In this document: positions 46,170 to 55,140 of the stretch, piece by piece | Layout of the letters: each line of letters starts with the position of its first letter | How positions within the stretch are numbered: the first letter of the stretch is position 1 | NCBI GenBank assembly: GCA_028284125.1 | Contig: JANQSI010000018.1 | Location: forward strand, 462,998 to 526,997 | DNA: 64,000 nucleotides | Source of the DNA: Cyclobacteriaceae bacterium | GTDB taxonomy: Bacteria; Bacteroidota; Bacteroidia; Cytophagales; Cyclobacteriaceae | Reading direction: 5' to 3' | The notes under the pieces: generated by a model | Told to the model about the DNA's origin: nothing | The model's database searches: none | Seen by the model: the letters and a program-made list of their open reading frames with translations, nothing else | Program-made: the position numbers and the translations under genes

Positions 46170-48548
46170 ATGAAACTTAAAAACCTATTTTTTACCCCCT
46201 TGGGGGCATTAGCCATGAGCTTTTTCGTTGCTTCCTGTAACGACGACTTCTCGGAGGAGGATTTGCTCCGCATGCAAGTAGATCTTGCGAATGAGCAGGA
46301 TTCTTTGCGAGCTGCGCAGGCGCTTGATGCTTTGAACCAAGCTGGTGAATTCTTCAGCTTGTCGATGACTGTTGTTAATGACGACAATTTCGTTGAAGGT
46401 GCTTCTGTAACGATGCATGGTCAAGAGAGTGGGAATGTAACCCTTACAACGGATGCAGATGGAACTGTGACATTCACAGGTGTCACTTCTGGTGGTAACA
46501 TAGTAACAATTTCAGCAGATGGCTATGCCGGCGCAATATTGAACGTAGATTTTCCTGAGTTAGAGGAGGGCACCAACTATGAAGTTACGGATGATGGTGT
46601 TTATGTTCCAATAAAAGCAAACACTTCGGCAATCGTACCTCTTTATGCATTTGACGGATCTGCTGGATCTGTAGGTACGATTAAAGGAAGAGTAGAGATC
46701 GAAACTGATCTAACCAATACGACTCCTGAAGTACCACAAGACATTACCCTCGTAGCTACAGTGAATGTAAATAGCAGCCAATTTGATACGGCTGGTGGAG
46801 TGAGTATAGATACTTATGCTTTTGATGGTAGTAACAACACCGGAATTGGTAGCGGAGTGGTAGACAACGCAACAGGCGAATATTCCATCACTGTGCCTTC
46901 AAGTGCTAGTGGTATTGGAATTACCCTAGAAGTGCCGAATATTGAAACTACCCAGCGAATGGCAGTGGGATTTGAGAATGGTCTTGCGTTGGCTCGTCCT
47001 GAATATAGAGATGTACTTACGAATTTTGGTCCTGCATTTCAGAATGCAGATAGTATTCCAAACATTAACGGAGCAATTGCGATTTTCCCAGAACCACCAG
47101 CTGCCGGAACAGGATTTACCTTGTCTAATTTTCAGCGAGTGCCTGATACACTGCACACTGTTTCTCTAGACATGAGGTCTGATGATATAACTAGACCTAT
47201 TGATCAAGGAGAACTTGTTTTACAGGTCACTTCATTAGGGTCAGGATATACTTCCTCACCTTCTATAACTATTACAGATGCTACAGGAACTAATGGTCGG
47301 GCTGAAGCGCACGTAGAGTTTGCTGTTGGTGGCGTTACGTTGACTACAGCGGGTGTAGGCTATATCCCAGGAGAAAGTGTATCGATGGATTTGATCGCTA
47401 CACGAAGAGAGGTGAGTGGCAGTCTTCCGGATACAACGGTAGTGTTCGAAGATCAAAGCATTGTAACCCTGTTTGTTAATGCTGACGATGACGGTAATTT
47501 GACTCAGGACAGCATTAATGTGGTGATTGACGAAGCGATCGCTAATGGCGATTTGGGGTTTGATACTGAGCATTTAGTTCATGTAACCGGTCTTGGTTTC
47601 ATTGATCATGTAGAAGATGATGAGGATGGAGATGAGTTAGAAGGCCTACGTGTAGAATTTGGTAGTGTTGCTACGACTGATCCAGTTGGAACTGTCGATG
47701 TAAGTGTCAGTAGGGTATATGCGATACACGTTGAAAGTGAAGGTACTGGTGATAATTACACCAATCCTACGTTCTCTTTTTCTGGCGGTGGAGGTACTTC
47801 ACAAGCAGCTATTAATGTTATATCATATGCTAGCAGATGGACCTTTGATTTGGATAACTCTGGAGCTTCTGGATATGAAGTTTTACCTGAGGATGTTTAC
47901 TTTGAGTACTTCGGAGCAAGCACAGCGCCTGGTGTTAGTCGAACAGATCTCGCAAATGTTGATGAAGTTGAAGAGTTCCTTAACGGAGTATCCAATGGAC
48001 CGGCTGACTTTATTATCGATGGTATTCTTTCAGTTAATGGGAGTGGAGGACTAGCCTATACAGATCAATTAGCTACTTATGTAACATCGTTCTATGCAGT
48101 TCAGGCTCCATCTATTAGAGTTGTAGAACGTGTTGCAGAAATAGCACATGACCAGGTTACTATCAACAATGAGGGAATAGTAACAGGGCTTTTTGATCTT
48201 AATGTGCACGGAGTTGGTTACGTGAACGAGCTTGAAGTGACGATCGAGCCTTCTGCAACAGATGCTCCAGGTTCAGGAGCATCGGTTGATTTAGTTGGTG
48301 GGTTCTTTGGTGTTGAAGGTGAGTTTTTCTGGGGAGGCTCCAGCAATGTCTTAAATGGGGGTTTCGGATACCTTCAGGATCTGAACTTACAAAACACTGT
48401 TGGTGAAGATGAGGACTTTTCTTATGTAACAACTGGTAGTGAAAGTGTTCTGGTTCGATCTGGAGATGTTATTGTAGTAAACATCAACTATGGAACTGGT
48501 GTTCGTCAAATAGATGTAGACGGAGACTGGGATCATACCAATCATTAA
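46170..48548 (+). CDS. Large surface-type lipoprotein with GxGY beta repeats
   Basis: A 792-residue protein with a lipoprotein signal (lipobox VASC, Cys23) and a short heptad helix (residues ~28-60). A carboxypeptidase-regulatory/CNA-B-like domain follows (~62-130, ASVTMHGQESGNVTLTTDADG), then beta-rich sequence. Several segments share the pattern GxGY followed by a beta strand and an A-rich strand: LGSGYTSSPSITITD (~356), GVGYIPGESVSMDL (~395), EGTGDNYTNPTFSFSG (~530) and HGVGYVNELEVTIEP (~680). These suggest a repeat fold exposed at the cell surface. Ligand unknown. It is followed by a strong terminator. Confidence 0.68.
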   Translation: MKLKNLFFTPLGALAMSFFVASCNDDFSEEDLLRMQVDLANEQDSLRAAQALDALNQAGEFFSLSMTVVNDDNFVEGASVTMHGQESGNVTLTTDADGTVTFTGVTSGGNIVTISADGYAGAILNVDFPELEEGTNYEVTDDGVYVPIKANTSAIVPLYAFDGSAGSVGTIKGRVEIETDLTNTTPEVPQDITLVATVNVNSSQFDTAGGVSIDTYAFDGSNNTGIGSGVVDNATGEYSITVPSSASGIGITLEVPNIETTQRMAVGFENGLALARPEYRDVLTNFGPAFQNADSIPNINGAIAIFPEPPAAGTGFTLSNFQRVPDTLHTVSLDMRSDDITRPIDQGELVLQVTSLGSGYTSSPSITITDATGTNGRAEAHVEFAVGGVTLTTAGVGYIPGESVSMDLIATRREVSGSLPDTTVVFEDQSIVTLFVNADDDGNLTQDSINVVIDEAIANGDLGFDTEHLVHVTGLGFIDHVEDDEDGDELEGLRVEFGSVATTDPVGTVDVSVSRVYAIHVESEGTGDNYTNPTFSFSGGGGTSQAAINVISYASRWTFDLDNSGASGYEVLPEDVYFEYFGASTAPGVSRTDLANVDEVEEFLNGVSNGPADFIIDGILSVNGSGGLAYTDQLATYVTSFYAVQAPSIRVVERVAEIAHDQVTINNEGIVTGLFDLNVHGVGYVNELEVTIEPSATDAPGSGASVDLVGGFFGVEGEFFWGGSSNVLNGGFGYLQDLNLQNTVGEDEDFSYVTTGSESVLVRSGDVIVVNINYGTGVRQIDVDGDWDHTNH

Positions 48549-48588
48549 TTTATAAGTAGATAAGACTACTATTCAATATCAATAGATT

Positions 48589-48620
48589 ATCCCGCCTTTG
48601 AACAAGGCGGGATCTTTTTT
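48589..48620 (+). terminator. Rho-independent terminator after the large lipoprotein gene
   Basis: ATCCCGCCTT (48589-48598) and AAGGCGGGAT (48604-48613) form a perfect 10-bp stem with a 5-base loop, then CTTTTTT. It lies 41 bp after the lipoprotein stop and closes the barrel-lipoprotein transcript. Confidence 0.92.
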
Positions 48621-48756
48621 GCCTTTCAAACGGTGATTCCATCGTTATACAGAAAACCTATTTGTTTGAGAGCTACTCAGCGTAATATTTATTGCTATAA
48701 AAAGGCTTTCGTGATCTAAGTTCCGCTAGCTAACTTCGAAGACTTAAGAAATTCAC

Positions 48757-50379
48757 ATGAAGTACTCCTTAATTCTGTTCATCCTGATAGGTTATACCTC
48801 CGCTTTTTCTCAAACTAAGTCTTTCACAAGGCAAGATTCATTACGGGGCTCTATTACGAAAGAACGCGCATGGTGGGACTTGAAATACTATGACTTGTAC
48901 GTATCAGTAGATCCGGATAAGAAGTTTATTTCGGGTAGCAACAAAGTAAGTTTTGAAGCGGTAGCGGATGGAGAGGTCGTGCAAATAGATCTTCAACCGC
49001 CAATGAAAATCACGAAGGTTGTTCAAGGAAAGAAGGAACTTACTATTGTAAAGGAAGGCAATGCTCACTTTATTCAGCTCGCTCCGCAACAGCAAGGAGC
49101 AACAGGGGAAATTGAAGTTTTTTTTGAAGGTAGGCCATTGGAAGCGCCTCGTGCCCCATGGGATGGTGGATTTTCCTGGAAAAAGGATCAGAATGGGAAA
49201 CATTTCGTCGCTACTTCCAATCAAGGTATTGGAGCCAGTATTTGGTGGCCGTGCAAAGATCATATGTATGATGAACCTGATAACGGAATGACACTAAGGA
49301 TCAATGCTCCAGAAGGCCTTACCGGAGTTGGAAATGGGCGACTGGATAAAATTGAAAAAGAAAAAGATGGAACCAGAACGTTTATTTGGAAGGTGGTCAA
49401 CCCGATAAATAATTACGGGGTTAACGTCAATATTGCAGACTATGTAAATATTTCCTCTACGTATGATGGCGAGAAAGGAAAGTTGGATGTGGACTATTGG
49501 GTGTTGTCCTATAACAAAGAAATTGCTACTGAACATTTTAAAGATGCAGACCGAACGCTAGAGGCACTGGAATATTGGTTTGGTCCTTATCCTTTTTATG
49601 AAGATAGTTACAAGCTGGTAGAGGTTCCTTACCTTGGAATGGAACACCAAAGTTCAGTGACTTATGGAAATCAATATAAAAAGGGCTACCTGGGAAATGA
49701 CCTAAGTGGAACTGGCTGGGGGCTTAAGTGGGATTATATCATCATCCATGAAACAGGTCATGAGTGGTTTGCAAACAACATCACCTACAAGGATGCAGCT
49801 GATATGTGGATACATGAATCTTTCACGATGTATTCAGAAAGTCTTTTTATTGAATATTTCTATGGCAAAGAAGCTGCAGCTACCTATACCAAAGGATTGA
49901 GAAAAGGGATCCAGAATCGCGAAAAGATCATTGGAGAATATGGCGTGAATAAGCGTGGTTCTGGGGACATGTATACAAAAGGAAACAACATTCTACATAC
50001 GATCCGACAGTTAGTTAATGATGACGAAAAATGGCGAGCCATCCTTCGAGGCTTGAATGAGGAATTCTACCACCAGACGGTAACTACTGCGCAGATAGAG
50101 AACTACATAGCAAATCAGGCTGGGCTTGATTTAAGTAGTGTATTCGATCAATACTTAAGAGACTACAGAATCCCAGTGTTGGAATATTATATGGAGGAGA
50201 ATGTGATGAACTACAGGTGGACCAACTGCATTGGTTCATTTGATATGCCAATAAAGATTTTTGTAGATGGAAAAGAGCAGTGGTTAAGTCCCACTTCCTA
50301 TACGCAACGTGTGAAATTAGAAGGGGAGAGCATTGAATTTGACTCCAATTTTTACATCTATACCACTAAAATACTGTAG
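48757..50379 (+). CDS. M1-family metallopeptidase, secreted
   Basis: A 540-residue zinc aminopeptidase-like protein with a signal peptide (1-19). The zinc site is H331-E332-x-x-H335 in IIIHETGHEWFAN with the third ligand E354 in WIHESFTMYSE. The exopeptidase motif is GMEHQ (294-298) rather than GAMEN. The N-terminal beta domain (~40-230) and catalytic domain are present, but the long C-terminal HEAT-like domain of classical M1 enzymes is missing, as in shorter Bacteroidota members. It probably degrades peptides in the periplasm. Confidence 0.92.
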   Translation: MKYSLILFILIGYTSAFSQTKSFTRQDSLRGSITKERAWWDLKYYDLYVSVDPDKKFISGSNKVSFEAVADGEVVQIDLQPPMKITKVVQGKKELTIVKEGNAHFIQLAPQQQGATGEIEVFFEGRPLEAPRAPWDGGFSWKKDQNGKHFVATSNQGIGASIWWPCKDHMYDEPDNGMTLRINAPEGLTGVGNGRLDKIEKEKDGTRTFIWKVVNPINNYGVNVNIADYVNISSTYDGEKGKLDVDYWVLSYNKEIATEHFKDADRTLEALEYWFGPYPFYEDSYKLVEVPYLGMEHQSSVTYGNQYKKGYLGNDLSGTGWGLKWDYIIIHETGHEWFANNITYKDAADMWIHESFTMYSESLFIEYFYGKEAAATYTKGLRKGIQNREKIIGEYGVNKRGSGDMYTKGNNILHTIRQLVNDDEKWRAILRGLNEEFYHQTVTTAQIENYIANQAGLDLSSVFDQYLRDYRIPVLEYYMEENVMNYRWTNCIGSFDMPIKIFVDGKEQWLSPTSYTQRVKLEGESIEFDSNFYIYTTKIL

Positions 50380-50387
50380 GGTTTGCA

Positions 50388-50418
50388 TTGCACTAATCAC
50401 TAATTTCCCTAAATTTGC
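50388..50418 (+). promoter_or_regulatory. Promoter for rpmG-DUF4295
   Basis: TTG at 50388-50390, exactly 19 bp, then TAAATTTGC at 50410-50418: a textbook Bacteroidota -33/-7 pair. Transcription would begin near 50425, about 53 nt before the L33 ATG. Confidence 0.72.
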
Positions 50419-50477
50419 ACTCCTTTTGAAAACCAGAAGCATTTTTTCGCTGCGGTTTGTTTTAAAAGAATAAGAAA

Positions 50478-50660
50478 ATGGCCAAGAAAGGTAACAGAGT
50501 ACAAGTGATATTAGAGTGCACCGAGCACAAAGACAGTGGTTTGCCAGGAACCAGCCGGTACATCTCTACTAAGAACAGAAAGAACACTCCTGATCGACTT
50601 GAGTTGAAGAAATACAACCCGATCATGAGAAAATATACACTTCACAAAGAAATTAAGTAA
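50478..50660 (+). CDS. rpmG: 50S ribosomal protein L33
   Basis: A 60-residue large-subunit protein starting [20 protein letters not shown] and ending [14 protein letters not shown], the L33 pattern. Only one Cys is present, so this is the non-zinc (C-minus) type. It is followed one base later by the DUF4295 gene, as in most Bacteroidota. Confidence 0.97.
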   Translation: MAKKGNRVQVILECTEHKDSGLPGTSRYISTKNRKNTPDRLELKKYNPIMRKYTLHKEIK

Positions 50661-50661
50661 G

Positions 50662-50811
50662 ATGGCAAAGAAGGTAGTAGCAACACTAAAGCAGCCTGGA
50701 GGAGCGAAATACGCGAAGGTTGTTAAAGCAATAAAAAATGAAAACGGATCCTATTCCTACCGTGAAGAAATGGTAATGGAAGGAGACGTAAAAGAGGCAT
50801 TGTCGAAGTAA
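50662..50811 (+). CDS. DUF4295 small protein
   Basis: A 49-residue basic protein beginning MAKKVVATLKQPGGAKYAKV and ending VKEALSK. It follows rpmG by one base (TAAGATG), the standard place for DUF4295 in Bacteroidota, where it is encoded between L33 and FtsY. A ribosome-associated role is suspected from this constant position, not shown. The terminator at 50830-50863 ends the transcript. Confidence 0.86.
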   Translation: MAKKVVATLKQPGGAKYAKVVKAIKNENGSYSYREEMVMEGDVKEALSK

Positions 50812-50829
50812 AATTTCAAGACAATTTGT

Positions 50830-50863
50830 AAGCCGTCTCGGTAATTATCGGGACGGCTTTTTT
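50830..50863 (+). terminator. Rho-independent terminator between DUF4295 and ftsY
   Basis: AAGCCGTC (50830-50837) pairs with GACGGCTT (50852-50859). The inner bases TCGGTA and TATCGG extend the stem with two wobbles around an AATT loop, and TTTTTT overlaps the 3' end. ftsY therefore needs its own promoter; TATTTTTG at 50877-50884 is a candidate -7 element. Confidence 0.88.
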
Positions 50864-50890
50864 ATTGTTTTCACTCTATTTTTGTCGCAC

Positions 50891-51844
50891 ATGGGTTTAC
50901 TGAAATTTTTTACAAAGGAGAAAAAAGAATCGCTCGATAAAGGTTTAGAAAAGTCTAAGGATAACTTCTTTTCAAAGCTGAATAAAGCAGTCGTTGGAAA
51001 AGGTACTGTTGATGCGGATGTCTTGGATGATTTGGAAGAGGTGCTGATCACTTCAGATGTTGGCGTTGAAACGACGGTAAAAATTATCGAACGGATTGAG
51101 GCTCGGGTGGCAAAGGATAAATATTTGAATACTAGCGAACTCAACCAGATATTAAGAGAAGAGATTGCCGGGCTACTTTCTGAAAACAACACAGTAGACC
51201 TTGAAGAATTCAGTATCCCGGAAGTAGATGGGCCCTATGTCATTCTGGTTGTTGGAGTTAATGGCGTTGGAAAAACAACAACCATTGGTAAGTTGGCAGC
51301 ACAGCTGAAAGGAATTGGTAAAAAAGTAATCCTTGGTGCTGCAGATACTTTTCGAGCAGCCGCTGTTGATCAATTGATCATGTGGGGTGAGCGAGTTGGA
51401 GTTCCAGTTGTTTCCAAAGGAATGAATACCGATCCAGCGGCAGTAGCTTTTGAAGCAGCGAAGCGTGGAAAAGAAGAAAATGCAGATGTCGTAATCATTG
51501 ATACCGCCGGACGCTTACACACGAAAGTGAACTTGATGAATGAGCTTTCGAAAATCAAGGGAGTGGTTCAGAAGTTCATTCCTGAAGCACCACACGATGT
51601 GATGTTGGTTTTAGATGGGAGCACCGGACAAAATGCATTTATCCAAGCGGAAGAATTCACGAAAGCCACCAATGTTTCTTCTCTTGCAATTACAAAATTG
51701 GACGGAACTGCCAAAGGTGGCGTAGTGATTGGAATTTCCGATCAGTTTCAAATCCCAGTGAAATATATTGGTGTTGGGGAAGGTGTGGATGATTTGCAGA
51801 TTTTCAACAAAGTCGAGTTTGTCGACTCTTTCTTCAAGAACTAA
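50891..51844 (+). CDS. ftsY: Signal recognition particle receptor FtsY
   Basis: SRP-type GTPase that docks nascent membrane-protein complexes at the inner membrane. From the ATG at 50891 it has 317 residues: a short charged N-domain start, the helical N domain (~20-85), and the G domain with GVNGVGKTTTIGKLA, DTFRAAAVDQL, DTAGRLHTKVNLM and the TKLDGTAKGG guanine-specificity loop, ending with GEGVDDLQIF. The acidic A domain of E. coli FtsY is absent, as usual in this phylum. It overlaps the convergent gene by 4 bp. Confidence 0.97.
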   Translation: MGLLKFFTKEKKESLDKGLEKSKDNFFSKLNKAVVGKGTVDADVLDDLEEVLITSDVGVETTVKIIERIEARVAKDKYLNTSELNQILREEIAGLLSENNTVDLEEFSIPEVDGPYVILVVGVNGVGKTTTIGKLAAQLKGIGKKVILGAADTFRAAAVDQLIMWGERVGVPVVSKGMNTDPAAVAFEAAKRGKEENADVVIIDTAGRLHTKVNLMNELSKIKGVVQKFIPEAPHDVMLVLDGSTGQNAFIQAEEFTKATNVSSLAITKLDGTAKGGVVIGISDQFQIPVKYIGVGEGVDDLQIFNKVEFVDSFFKN

Positions 51845-52473
51845 TTCCCACCTACAATCGAATCAACTTGATTCTGGACCGCATAAAAAGTCTCAGGAGC
51901 CATTCGGAAATAGAATTTTGCAAAGTCCCTTGAAACCTTGACTTCTGTACAGATCCCGTTCATGTAAGTGTACAAATTTGTGCCATCTGGCGATTCCATT
52001 TTATACACATGGTTTTCCATTTTTTCGAAAGTGAGGTATTGCCCAAATTGTGGAGAATAGACTTTCTGGCCGTCGTAAGGTTCATTGTAGTAGATCGCTC
52101 CAACCGAATACGTTATTGGTCCATCGAGTTTTGTTGTAATGTCATTTTGCGTATGCAGGTAGTTATCACCTTCTCTAACAACCACTGAGGATTTCTGGGT
52201 TGATCCGTTCAATTTACTGACGGTGGATTCTTTTTCTAAGACATTGTTGACGTAAGAAGACGAGGATTCATAATCGACGGTAAAAGAGAAAAGGATTCTA
52301 AAAACGACTTTGCTTTCGACATGATACTCGATGTAGTTATTATTTGATCTGCGTTCTACGATCATATCTCCTAGTTTCTTGTTCCCTTTCACCACTTCAT
52401 ACTTCAGTATTTGTCCGCTTGCAGATGCTGCAGCAAAAAAGAAGATGATTGATATGAACGAAAGCTTACTCAT
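51841..52473 (-). CDS. Secreted DUF6134-like protein
   Basis: A 210-residue protein with a signal peptide (about 1-20, ending ASGQ). The rest is a beta-rich domain: ILKYEVVKGNKKLGDMIVER, YHVESKVVFRILFSFTVDYE and KMESPDGTNLYTYMNGICTEVKV. The pattern fits the DUF6134 type of periplasmic proteins, assigned from memory with moderate certainty. Its stop overlaps that of ftsY by 4 bp on the opposite strand. Function unknown. Confidence 0.65.
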   Translation of the reverse strand: MSKLSFISIIFFFAAASASGQILKYEVVKGNKKLGDMIVERRSNNNYIEYHVESKVVFRILFSFTVDYESSSSYVNNVLEKESTVSKLNGSTQKSSVVVREGDNYLHTQNDITTKLDGPITYSVGAIYYNEPYDGQKVYSPQFGQYLTFEKMENHVYKMESPDGTNLYTYMNGICTEVKVSRDFAKFYFRMAPETFYAVQNQVDSIVGGN

Positions 52474-52552
52474 TTTTGTAAAACCTGTAGCTTAATGACA
52501 CGATTAAACCAGATCCGTTTCCCGTTCAAGATAATTAAACCTTTCCAATCAC

Positions 52553-53764
52553 ATGCGATTTAAAAAAATTACCTTTCAAAATACTGAAGGGCATGAGTTG
52601 TCCGGAAGAATCGATTTCCCACTCATTGGTAAGCCAAAGGCATTTGTGCTTTTTGCGCACTGTTTTACCTGCTCGAAAAATCTAAAATCCGTCGATCATA
52701 TTTCTCAAGCCTTTACTCAGCTTGGAATGGCCGTATTACGATTTGATTTTACCGGCTTAGGACAGAGCAAAGGAGATTTTGCAGATACGAATTTTTCTTC
52801 CAATCTCTCTGACCTGAGGGAAGCTTATGATTTTCTAGAAAAAAACTATGAAGCACCACAAATCATAGTTGGTCATTCACTGGGTGGAGCTGCTGTTCTA
52901 CATGTATCAGGAGAGCTTCCCGCAGTGAAAGCAGTGGCTACAGTGGGTGCACCTTCTACTCCGACACACGTTACTCATTTGTTAGATGCAGGAAGAAGTG
53001 AACTGGAGGAGAACGGTGAAGCTGAAATAAATATTGGTGGCCGGCCATTCAAAATGAAAAAACAGTTTCTGGATGACCTTGAAGAGAATGAAGGAAAAGG
53101 TATTATCAAGAATTTGAAAAAGGCGTTACTTATTTTGCATTCGCCGCAGGATAACACTGTCGGAATTGAAAGTGCGCAGGAAATTTTTGTGGAAGCTATG
53201 CACCCTAAAAGTTTCGTTTCTCTTGATGGAGCAGATCACCTTCTGTTTCGTGAAGAAGACGCCAGGTATGTTGGGACCGTAATTGCAGGCTGGGCTTCAC
53301 GGTATATTGAAGAGAATCAATCAGAGGAGGCACCCGAAGGTGAAGTCTGGGCGAGAGTGGGTCCAAAAGGATATACAACTGAGATAACCGCCGGGAGGCA
53401 TCAAATGATTGCAGACGAACCGCCAAGTGTAGGTGGTGACGATCAAGGCCCAACTCCATATGGGTATTTGTTGTCAGGTTTAGGAGCCTGTACAGCCATG
53501 ACGTTGAGAATGTATGCTGATTTCAAGAAAATTGCGCTTGATGAAGTAGAAGTAAAACTCACTCACGACAAAATTCATAAAGTAGATGGCGAGAACAGTG
53601 AGGATTCTAAGGGGAAAATTGATCAGATAAAGCGATTAATTACACTGAAAGGTGATTTGACACCTGAGCAACGTAAAAGACTAATTGAAATAGCTGATAG
53701 ATGTCCAGTACATAAAACTTTGGAAGGAAAACCTGAAATTCTAACAGAAGAAGTGGATAGTTAG
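52553..53764 (+). CDS. Bifunctional alpha/beta hydrolase / OsmC family protein
   Basis: A 403-residue fusion. Residues ~1-250 are an alpha/beta hydrolase with nucleophile S109 in VGHSLGGAA, D200 in HSPQD and H229 in GADHLLF. Residues ~265-400 are an OsmC peroxidase-like domain with both reactive cysteines, C313 in GLGACTAMTL and C384 in DRCPVHKTL. The OsmC part probably reduces organic hydroperoxides; the hydrolase substrate is unknown. This fusion is found in several bacterial phyla. Confidence 0.92.
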   Translation: MRFKKITFQNTEGHELSGRIDFPLIGKPKAFVLFAHCFTCSKNLKSVDHISQAFTQLGMAVLRFDFTGLGQSKGDFADTNFSSNLSDLREAYDFLEKNYEAPQIIVGHSLGGAAVLHVSGELPAVKAVATVGAPSTPTHVTHLLDAGRSELEENGEAEINIGGRPFKMKKQFLDDLEENEGKGIIKNLKKALLILHSPQDNTVGIESAQEIFVEAMHPKSFVSLDGADHLLFREEDARYVGTVIAGWASRYIEENQSEEAPEGEVWARVGPKGYTTEITAGRHQMIADEPPSVGGDDQGPTPYGYLLSGLGACTAMTLRMYADFKKIALDEVEVKLTHDKIHKVDGENSEDSKGKIDQIKRLITLKGDLTPEQRKRLIEIADRCPVHKTLEGKPEILTEEVDS

Positions 53765-54372
53765 TTGGAAATATCCTTCAGCTTTTCAAGCGCATTTTCA
53801 TACGAATAAACCAAGCTTCTTTCTTGAGAATAGAGCTCTTGAAAACCTAGCTGTAACATCTTGCCCAGTGTCTTGGCATTGGCAGGATCGTATGAGTAGG
53901 GATTTCCGAAGTGGGCGGCCATCGTTTTCCAGGTACTTGCCGGTCCTTCGTCTTGAACTTGATAGAGGTTGGACAGAATGTACAGTGTTGTGAAATCGAA
54001 GTTGTTGACAATTCCACTTAGCTCTGCACTGCGCCAGGCGCCCGATTGCAGACTTGGATTCAGAAGGCCTTTGTCCAGGATTTGAATCATCGCTTCGATA
54101 CCAGAATTGTACTCCAAGGTGGACCATAAACTGTCGGAGTTTACGTATTCACCCAGCTTTGTTGACATTTCTAAGTGGTAGCTCATCTTGCTTTCAAGAT
54201 CTTCTTTATTCGCCTCTATTTCTCGAATGATATTGGCTAAGACCGCAGCTTTAGTATTATCTTCTTTTATGCTGTTCCGCCACTCACTTAAGGCAAGCGC
54301 CAACAGAACCGTAAATACAATGAGAATTGCTTCTACCAGTAAGTGCTTGAAATCAATTTTTGATTTAGACAT
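53761..54372 (-). CDS. Single-pass membrane protein, unknown function
   Basis: A 203-residue protein with a short basic N-terminus, one transmembrane helix (~11-28, LLVEAILIVFTVLLALAL) and a mostly helical remainder. This resembles the layout of small Bacteroidota proteins such as DUF6090, but the match is not secure. It follows the DUF1835 gene by 31 bp on the same strand and overlaps the convergent OsmC gene by 4 bp. Confidence 0.55.
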   Translation of the reverse strand: MSKSKIDFKHLLVEAILIVFTVLLALALSEWRNSIKEDNTKAAVLANIIREIEANKEDLESKMSYHLEMSTKLGEYVNSDSLWSTLEYNSGIEAMIQILDKGLLNPSLQSGAWRSAELSGIVNNFDFTTLYILSNLYQVQDEGPASTWKTMAAHFGNPYSYDPANAKTLGKMLQLGFQELYSQERSLVYSYENALEKLKDISN

Positions 54373-54403
54373 TGGCTAGGTTTTTCCAAATATACCCAAC
54401 CAA

Positions 54404-55138
54404 TTACTTTTCTTGAACCTGATCAAAAAGACGCTTGACTTGCAAGTCTCCGAACCCATAAATGGGATGTCTTTTGGAAAATTCTCCAAAAACAATGCCA
54501 AAATCCTTTGTGTCGAGATCATTGATGATTTCTCGTAGAGATTGTTCTGGTAGACCATCTCCTAGAGGGAGCCTTTTCAAGTGAGCATCAATTGCTTCCT
54601 CGACAAATGGAAAGTTTTCTGCTAGCTTTCGAGCCGCATCGATCAACCCATTTTCGTTATTTGATTGATAAGATTTCCAAAGTTTCGAGAATTGATTGAC
54701 CTGATTTTCTGATAGGGAAATTCTTTCATTTAGAAGAGGCAGTAATTCTTCGGGACTATAGCTTGCAAATCCATATTGTAGTGATCTTGTTGGTCGTATC
54801 AAATGTACGGTTAGCTGTTTTCTTTTCAAGAGATGGCACGTGAACCAAAGGTTGACCTGGCAAAAAAGATCATCTTCGAACCACACATTAACTTCACCTT
54901 TATCAATGTTTGCAATCTTTCTTAATTCAGGAACTGTCGTTTCAACATATTCATTTTCTAAGACACCATAATTTTCGCTCATGAATTTGATCCTGGATTG
55001 GATCAATTCATCCAATGAATTACCTCCCACATCTCCATCAACCAGGCACTCTCGTGCGATAATAATCTTTCCTGAAATGGCTTCAGCAGGTAGCTGATCT
55101 TTCAGTGCATCACCATTTAGAATGTGAAAGACTTTCAA
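54404..55138 (-). CDS. DUF1835 domain-containing protein
   Basis: A 244-residue protein opening KVFHILNGDALKDQLP and continuing IIIARECLVDGDVGG and EVNVWFEDDLFCQVNLWF, the DUF1835 pattern. The TTG at 55138, two bases after the lspA stop, is chosen because upstream sequence is the lspA gene read in another frame and the family begins at this point. The C-terminal half is helical. Function unknown; context is the ileS-lspA operon. Confidence 0.74.
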   Translation of the reverse strand: MKVFHILNGDALKDQLPAEAISGKIIIARECLVDGDVGGNSLDELIQSRIKFMSENYGVLENEYVETTVPELRKIANIDKGEVNVWFEDDLFCQVNLWFTCHLLKRKQLTVHLIRPTRSLQYGFASYSPEELLPLLNERISLSENQVNQFSKLWKSYQSNNENGLIDAARKLAENFPFVEEAIDAHLKRLPLGDGLPEQSLREIINDLDTKDFGIVFGEFSKRHPIYGFGDLQVKRLFDQVQEK

Positions 55139-55140
55139 AA

